A stretch of 64,000 nucleotides of DNA from Ixodes scapularis (lineage: Eukaryota; Arthropoda; Arachnida; Ixodida; Ixodidae), in assembly GCF_016920785.2 (NCBI RefSeq), contig NW_024609948.1, positions 186,001 through 250,000 on the forward strand. Direction: 5' to 3'. The notes under the pieces were generated by a model, which was not told where the DNA came from, ran no database searches, and worked only from the letters and a program-made list of their open reading frames with translations. Below are positions 56,889 through 64,000 of this stretch, one piece after another. Each line of letters opens with the position of its first letter. Position 1 is the first letter of the stretch. The position numbers were made by a program, and so were the translations under genes.

Positions 56889-57675
56889 TTGAGTTTCACG
56901 CAAGAAGGTGGACGCAAATATGTGCAAGAGCGTGAGTTCCTTGATCAGGAAGCATTCGTAACACCAAAAATTCAGAATTACCAATTATCACAATCATCTA
57001 TGCACCGACTATTCCTTGCGGTAACAAAGAAGTTGCTTAGCTTGTGGCTTGGCGATCCCTTGCATGTGCGTCTCGGTTCCGCAGACCGAAGACAGTTGTC
57101 CAAATTGAACCTCTCTGGTTACAAAAGTGCCAAAAGATTTTGCTCGCAAACCAAGAAGCACAACGGAGGTTGACCGCAGGAAAGCGATGGAGTTCAGACT
57201 TTTATTACCTTACACTGGGCCGGCAGTGTTGAAGTCTGTCCTTCACCCTGGCCTTTACATGAACTTCCTCCCTTTGCACTGTGATACATTTCTTGTGTCA
57301 AGTCCCAGCTTAAGTCATCAATATGTTTATCATGCGGAGCCTCTTCACCACCACTTCGTAAGGACTTTTGCAAAGCTGTATGGAGATGAAAAGGTGTCAT
57401 ACAATGTTCACTGTGTGTCGCATCTCGCAGCTGATGTACGAAATCAAGGACCATTAGATGCATTTAGCACATTTCCTTTTGAGAACAATCTGCAGCACTT
57501 GAAGGGACTTCCCCAGAGCCATGCTCAGCTCTACAACCGCTTAAAGGAGCAGGGGGGTCAAGTGGACGCAGCCAGGATGTCTCTAGACAGTGTCCAGCTA
57601 ACAAATAAGCATGCAGATGGACCTATTCCACCAGCTTGTAGGCCGCCCCAGTACAAGCGTGCAAACAGAGAATAG
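56889..57675 (+). pseudogene. DUF4218-type (CACTA/EnSpm-like) transposase fragment
   Basis: The first frame (56889-57173) has LSQSSMHRLFLAVTKKL and a following LxxWLG; the second (57127-57675) has PKDFARKPRSTTEVDRRKAM, FRLLLPYTGPAVLKSVL, VSYNVHCVSHLAADVRNQGP and LDAFSTFPFENNLQHLKGL. This order is that of the transposase C-terminal region found in animal EnSpm/CACTA-like proteins. A +1 frame change lies near 57125. The catalytic part upstream was not found. Confidence 0.7.
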
Positions 57676-57733
57676 CTCCAAAAAGGACAGTTAAGGCAGC
57701 AGAGAGGAGTATGTGGGATGCAGGTATGCAAAC

Positions 57734-59147
57734 TAGGGATGCCGCGAACTTTTTTCGAATCGAAGTTTCGATGATCGAATCAAGCGGTTCGAAAGGTTCG
57801 AAAGATTTCGATTTTTCGAATTGTCTATATCGTAAAATTCGACGGAGGTCGAATTTTCGAACTTGTTAAGCTAAGAAGTTCGACGCTTTTCGAACCGTCG
57901 AACTTATTACGCTAAAAAATTCGATCTTTTTCGAACTTTCGAACTTATTGCGCTGCAAGGTTCGATGCTTGTCGAACTTTCGAACTTGACTGACCAAAAA
58001 AATCGATGAATTTCGAACTTTCGAACTTATTTATCAAGAGAATTCGAAAAGGTTCGAACTTTCGGATTCTGAAAAGTCAGAAGTTCGACGAACTTCGAAC
58101 TTTTAGGGTAAAAGTTCGACGTTCGTCGAACTTCGAAAGACCGGCGGACGGTTTCATTTGATTTCAAGTAGTGGGGTACATTCGTAATTTTTTTTTCTCG
58201 AACTTTTACACGCGGTGCTGCGTTCCTTACGAAAGACAATGTCGTTTATTTCAATGTTCTGGCATGCTTAGGTTTAAAGAAATAAATCCCCGAAGGGGCT
58301 AGGAAGGACGACGGGTTTTTGACGATTATCGTTTGTGCCAGATTTGAAGCACGCTGCAGCCGGAGCTATTTATGGTAGATATGTTATACTTTTTTTAAGA
58401 ATGATCTATGTATAGCCTAGGTAAGTGCCGTCTTAAGATGTGATTATTGTTATTCAACGTGAGTTTCGAAGAAATGTCCAAACATGTATCTGCATGCAAT
58501 TATAACCTAAACTTGATATTTATTTTCGTCTAAGTTGTTTGAGGTATCGCATTTAAATTAACACCACAGACAGTACATATCATTGCCATCTGCAGAATAC
58601 GAAATAATATATTTATTGTTTTTTCACGTTAAGGAATAAATTAACTCATGGGAGAAGATTTCTAATAGTGTTCAAGTTCAGCACGTCACTAAAAGAAAAC
58701 TTTTTTTTTTCGCTTCACGTTCCTGGGACGTGTTTCTTTTAGCCTGTACAGATTTTGGTAAAAGAGACTTGTTTCGAAGTTCTGAATTTCTGAATATGCA
58801 AGAATAGAACACTTCCGACGAATTCTTGATAGTTTTTTTTTTTTCTCCTGCTTTTTATTCCCGCATTTATTCTTTTTTTTTTTTTTTTTGTTACTATTGG
58901 CACAGGTGTTTAGGTCGAAAAGACAGCTTTGAACTTCCGAACCACTAAGCATGTGACGAGCAGTGCCTTCTGACAACGAGTTTCTAACAATGACCATCCA
59001 CGCAACCTTTTATGCAGTGAAGAGCGACAGTAGCCATACATATGCATAAATAATTTCAGATCAAAATAAGCTCGACCACGCACTCTTTCCCCGTATTGTT
59101 TTCTTTAACAGTTCGAAATACCTGCAAGGGGAAAAAGGAGGCTGAAG

Positions 59148-59178
<31 letters not shown>

Positions 59179-60150
59179 CTACCCTCTTTCCCCCCGTTTT
59201 TTCCTCTTCCGACGCCACTTGTATGGTAGAACGCTCCTCGACCTCGAGTTGTGTCGGCTTTTGTGCTTTTTGCGAGGCGATTCCTCCGTCCCAGAAAATA
59301 AACCTCCAGGACAATTATAAACTTCACCGGATCGGATTACTACCAGCGTGCAAGGGGTGGCGAGGTAGTTTGCCAGGTCGCTTCAAGGTTTTTCTGAGCC
59401 TCAACCTCCTGCTCGTTCTGGCCGTTTCGAACTGGATGAGTCTCGTAAAACAGTGTGTTCGTGCAATCACTACTGCGTGATGCAGGTTAAAGACCCCCCC
59501 CCCCCCCCCCCCCCCCCGGGCTGGCGGTCACAATTCTGCACTGGCAAATATTCTAGCACGTCCGGGACGCTCACCAACTTCCCAGAATCTAGATATCACA
59601 CCCTAACTTTTCTAAACTTGATTTCATGAAAGCCAGTGAGTCGTGAAAACGTTATTTGAAACTGAAACTGTGGAAAAACTTGAAAATCGGACTTCGAACT
59701 TTGAAAACTTGGACTAAAAAAAAAAATCAAAATCTTCAGTTTTTTTTTTTTTTTTATTTAGCGTTAAAAGAGAATCGAAACCTTCGAACTTTTCAAACTT
59801 TATGCAAAAAGAAATTCGAAATCTTCGAATTGTTCGAACTTCGTGTCTATAAAAATTCGAAGTGTTCGAAGTTTTCGAATTTTTTTTTTTACACAGAATT
59901 TCGAGATCTTCGAATTTATCGAACCTGAAGTAAAAAATATTCGAAATATTCGAATTCGAAATTTTGGAAACCGTGAAAGCTTCGAAATTTTCGAATTCGA
60001 AACTCCGCTGTGGTCAAAAGTTGCGAATTTTTTTAAATCGAACCTCGGTCGGTATGAAAATATCGAAATTTTTCGAAATCGAACCTCAGTTCGCTTCGCA
60101 AATATCGAAACCTTTCGAAATCGAACCTAGGGTGGTTCGCGACATCCCTA
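57734..60150. mobile_element. TTCGAA-rich hAT-type element, 2.4 kb
   Basis: The ends TAGGGATGCCGCGAAC and (reverse complement) TAGGGATGTCGCGAAC differ at one base. The 8 bp target duplication ATGCAAAC is perfect (57726-57733 and 60151-60158). The outer 400-500 bp at both ends is made of diverged GTTCGAA/TTCGAAC words. The interior (58250-59640) is unlike the arms, includes poly-C runs (59148-59177, 59494-59517) and has no transposase. Confidence 0.88.
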
Positions 60151-60158
60151 ATGCAAAC

Positions 60159-62639
60159 TAAATTGTCCTTAGGAATGTACAGGCAAATACTATGTAAGCC
60201 AATACTGGCAACTCCCGCAGATCGAGGGCGAAAAGCAATCGCAGCGCCCCTGGCGAGCTCGGAGTATTCGCTAGCAGACGAATTCTCCACAATGCATTGG
60301 TTTTGCCTATCTCCGTGCAAGGTGAGCAACGAAAAAAAAATGGTCACGGGTATTCGCTGCTTTGAATGTTAAAAAGTAGGTTCCACCTCATGAGTCAAGG
60401 ATATTTTCTTCGCGAGGGGAAGATGTTACAGCTTGTAGGGTGCAATTTTCGGGCTCTCCCGAACAAAACATTCCGACAGAAGACTCGGAACTTATGTCTG
60501 CCAGGCAAGACACGAATGTACCTTCGCCGTCTTTCTTTGCAAGGGGTAATGTAAAAAACGTCTAAGAACATTGCTACGTTTCAACTTTACTGTGCATATC
60601 GATCAGTTTTTTTGTTGTTTTTTTGTTGTTGCAATTTCAATTTCTCACGATTGTATTGCTTACAACCGTTTCGTCGAATAGGCGAGCTGGCTACACCCCG
60701 ATCGTCTCTGGATGAAGAAGCAAAAGGCAATTTCGAACCACGTACCTTACTGCGATGTCAGTATGCTCTGGGAAAAGATGATTGTGCAATCTGACGCTAT
60801 TACTGAAACTAATAAAAGCGGAGTTACAAAAAAGAACACCCGGTGGACGGTCGTGCACCTCCTTCCATTTTTCAAAGTCTACTTTCTTTTTATGTTTGAG
60901 GCGACGGTACGCCGTCGTTGTCTTTCTTCCTCCTGCGTTTATGTTTTATTTTGCTTTTTTTCTTTCTTGTGCGTACTTGACGTTCGAACCATCGCGTATT
61001 TTGCTTTGCCTTGTTTGGCTTAGTTTTTACTTTCTTTCCTTCGCTTCGTCGCTTACTGCCACCGGTTCGTCTGCTACGCTATGCCTGAACATTTGGAGGG
61101 CCGTCTGCAACTTTGTTGTTATTGTTGTTTTTCCCCTGTCGTCTATGATAACCTCCTATGTTCGCCTTCGATTGAGTTTCTGATCCGAAATCTTCATATG
61201 TACTTTTTGATACTTAATAAATATATTAAGGAGTGTAAGCTCGTTATCCATTTCTATTTGGATTTTATTTGAGTACGCGGTCACGTCTGCTATGAGTCAT
61301 AGTTGGTTGATCAACCGGCCGCCTTCGGGCATACACCAGTGCATACTTGGAGATGGCAGGCATGCCGTGTGCCTGCCATCTCCACTGCGAAAACAAGTTT
61401 TTCTGATGTGGTGGAAAATGCTTCTTCCTCTTCCCGAAGACAAAGCAAACGTGAGTAATTAAATTACTTCAAATTAAACTGGAACAGCTATCCAAGTCTG
61501 GCTTCAAAATCGCCACTCACGCCTCAACAAACGAATATTTCACCAAACGAAAGTTCAGCTGAAAACGCACTTGAGGCCGCTGATCGACACTCAAAACAAA
61601 GGCACGGTGTGCAAGGATTGCCTAGACATGTACGCCAACAAGTATACTGGAATGTACTTTTGAACTGCTGCGCCAAGCGAGCAAACAAACAACCTCTCAA
61701 AGTCACTGGGAAAAGAAAAGCGAAAGCAAAAAAGGTCACACACTGCTAGCACGTACCAGATTGCAGCTCTTTTGTTCTTAGTCCCTACCAACGCCGCGAA
61801 AGCAAATAAACAAACGTGTGATGTGCACCTGAAAAAAAAAAAAAAAAAATGAAGCTCTTTTTTTTTTTTTTTTAGTAGTTTTGTCGTGTTGCTTCCGCTT
61901 TGTTTGTTCTGGACTCAACACCGAGGGCAAGCACCACCTGCTAATTTTCAACCGACGACCCGTGCGATCGTCGTCGTTGAAGGAAATCTTTGCTGGGTAA
62001 TTTGTATTTTTGTATCGTCTCCTAACTTCTTCGTTGCAATCGCCGGCCGCTGTGCGCGACTGTTCTCCATTTTTTATTTTCGTCTGGGATGGGACCCCAT
62101 CTTTTCTGCAGAGTTCGGAAAGTGTTTGCACGGTCATTTTTCTCGTTACTTTTTGTTTTTTTAATGCTGCAGAGGATGGTGTACTTGCTCTGGTAATTTT
62201 AACATATTGTTTGCGCACGTTTTAATAATCACCTATTCAGGTAAGAAATTGTGACAACACAGTTTGTAACGGATAAACAGTAACTTCTTAAGACATAGTT
62301 TGAGTGGCTAAACGCCTTTTTTCCGCTTCCCAGGTGCACTTCAAACGCGTGTGATCCCCCCGAGAGGCGTACGAGACCTCTAAATAAACTGCTCTATCTT
62401 CGTTTATGCGCGCGTTGTTATTTATTTGTCGTTGTAGTTGCAATCAGCGGATTCTGCTTTGCAAAGGGTTGACTGTAATGAGTTCTTTCAGCTGTTAGGG
62501 TGAAGAAACGGGGCACGCAAAGCTCGAGGACGTCGCGGAGCCTATACTTCTCTATTGCGTTGTCCGCTTCCGTAGACTCCGAGTCCGCTAGAGGCGCCAC
62601 TGTCACGTTCGCCGCATTTCCCATAGGTTTTCAGAGGAG
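60159..62639. other. No gene recognised
   Basis: Only short frames; T-rich and A-rich runs (61831-61874). One hairpin at 61349-61383. Confidence 0.4.
61349..61383. repeat. Perfect hairpin, 14 bp stem
   Basis: GGAGATGGCAGGCA and TGCCTGCCATCTCC flank a 7 nt loop. It is an isolated inverted repeat; a small RNA cannot be argued from sequence alone. Confidence 0.85.
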
Positions 62640-63233
62640 TTACCAGAATTGGCGAAGCTATATCGTATTTGGTACAGGTTTTTCAAGTCGGATATCGAGA
62701 GCATGTATGACAATTCCAGGGGAAGCACATTGCTGTTCGAGGCAAGGTCAAGAGTGTTGCATTGCAGGACATACAGAGCTAGATACCAAGAAGTAGACAT
62801 GTCATGCACAGCGTGTGGGGAGAAGGATGAAACAGCTGAGAACTTTATTGTAAAGGGCTTCGCCCTGCAGTTGCTTAAGGTGCGGCTGATTTTAAGGCAC
62901 TGGGTTTTAAGGATAGCGAGGAAAAGGTATACTTTGGGAGTGTAGAGAAAATGAAACAGAGGTTGTCTGATTAGTGGTACAAGTCGAGGGATGGCTGAAC
63001 TTTCCTCCTTTCCTCTTCCTGGTGACCTCTATGGTGGAAGGCACGTGCCATCGGTTGAGGAGGGGCGCTGCAATCACACGGAACCTAAGTTTTGGAATGG
63101 TTATCCTAAAAAGGCTTCTCCTTGAATCTCGAGGTGCATAGTAATAATTAACATCTAAAATTAAGAACAATGGCTAGATGGTGCGAGCCACCATCTTATT
63201 TTAAGGGGTTCAGCCATATCCATCCATCCATCC
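62640..63233 (+). pseudogene. LINE 3' fragment, sense copy
   Basis: The frame 62649-62945 includes RTYRARYQEVDMSCTACGEK, DETAEN and matches the antisense copy at 32173-32634. The fragment ends ggttcagccatatccatcca, the same (ATCC)n terminus as the other two LINE stubs. The 5' border is uncertain (62640-62735). Confidence 0.8.
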
Positions 63234-64000
63234 CTCCTGTGATGAAGAAATCCATCTGTCCCTCTCAGCTGCAGATGGATTTCAGGTGCGTTGTAAAAGA
63301 TGCCTTCCTTTATAAGTGCCGAAGAGGGCGTTTTCGTAGTACTGTCGCACATTCGCCTGCACCAGACTGCTGCACTTAACGCAAATAAGTGGGATTGTGC
63401 TGACGCACGACGAAGTCAAGTTCACCAATCTCATCAACGGCAGTTCGTATGCACTGCCCGAACCTTTAGCCGTGCACCTCCCGGCTTTCGGGAAAATCTT
63501 TCTCGCAAGCGGTGCAGCGCCGAAGCTTAGGCTTGTGCCTCGAACATACGTGGATGCCAACGAAATAGTTGGGTTCTTCGGTTGCATAGGACCAACTTGA
63601 ATTCATAAGTGAATTTTTTCAGAATAAGGCATCTTTTGGCAAATATTTAAGACAATTTAAATTTATATTTTAGATCCGAGATTTTACATGCAGAGCATGT
63701 TATGCTTGTACACTCCTAACACAAACTTTAACGCCCTCCTGTTGCAACTCATGTTTTTGCATTGCGCCCGGAATTTGTTTGAAAAACAAGAAGTCAAAAT
63801 TGTGATTTTGAGCGGGAATTTAAAAAAAAATAATTATCCTCGAGTTTTTCCTTACCTTTTTTGCAATTCATCCTTGACAGCCCGTAGTTCTATATTTACA
63901 GACATGTTGCATTATTTTGTAATAAATTAAAAAATAAGCATGTAAATAGTTCTATGTTTCAGTTAATTACCATTGGGGCTTCAGCAGTGGTACGCGAGCA
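63234..64000. other. Unassigned; one short frame at 63397-63600
   Basis: A 67-codon frame at 63397-63600 begins MLTHDEVKFTNLINGSSYAL and ends FGCIGPT. It reads like protein (regular hydrophobic spacing, no low complexity) but no family or splice context was recognised. The rest is AT-rich. Confidence 0.3.

Noticed and set aside
61349..61383. A microRNA precursor
   Set aside because: The 14 bp stem is too short and other isolated inverted duplications in this window show the same form.
63397..63600. A small gene ending FGCIGPT
   Set aside because: Reads like protein but no start context, family or partner exon was found; left as unassigned.

Overview
The window reads as nuclear DNA of a hard tick (Ixodida). 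The main reasons are a Ruka-like tRNA-derived SINE (27721-27965), a LINE whose 3' ends finish in (ATCC)n, I-type, Penelope-like, P-like, pogo, mariner and Ty3/gypsy elements of the kinds common in tick genomes, and host exons separated by kilobase introns. Nothing is prokaryotic: there are no operons or CRISPR arrays.

Layout. 1-6472 has no recognisable gene. It holds short non-autonomous DNA elements, including a hAT-type MITE (2156-2601), a TTAA-flanked MITE (3900-4487) and a LINE stub (5745-5810). 6477-16053 is a dead minus-strand Ty3/gypsy element with two LTRs, whose gag is split by a 3.7 kb CACTA-type insertion (10654-14331). 16215-27518 is the host-gene part. On the minus strand there are three exons of a divergent histone H3, best read as a CenH3 (CENP-A) candidate. 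Diverging from it on the plus strand is a complete three-exon gene for a small protein with the P2X7 C-terminal (intracellular) domain; its last intron is 6.5 kb and full of transposon debris. 28440-31405 holds Penelope-like and P-element-like remnants. 31406-34493 is a truncated Ty3/gypsy element interrupted by an antisense LINE stub. 35494-44275 is a nested stack: a BED-finger hAT transposase split by an I-like LINE (35855-43785, 15 bp target duplication), which itself carries a hAT MITE (42522-43684, 8 bp target duplication). 44580-46147 is a broken pogo-like transposase. 48976-52960 is an 11-copy array of about 340 bp units, each derived from one protein-coding exon. 54798-57675 has an SGNH-like fragment and a DUF4218/CACTA-type transposase fragment. 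57734-60150 is a 2.4 kb TTCGAA-rich hAT-type element, and 62640-63233 is a further LINE stub.

The two host genes are the functional content. The CenH3 candidate would be the histone that marks centromeres. It joins in frame through canonical splice sites, has a loop 1 three residues longer than H3, and has an LTR retrotransposon about 160 bp beyond its stop codon. Its N-terminal exon was not found. The P2X7-domain protein joins in frame through all three exons. Everything else is transposon-derived and mostly broken. All domain calls are from reading translations by eye; no search was run.
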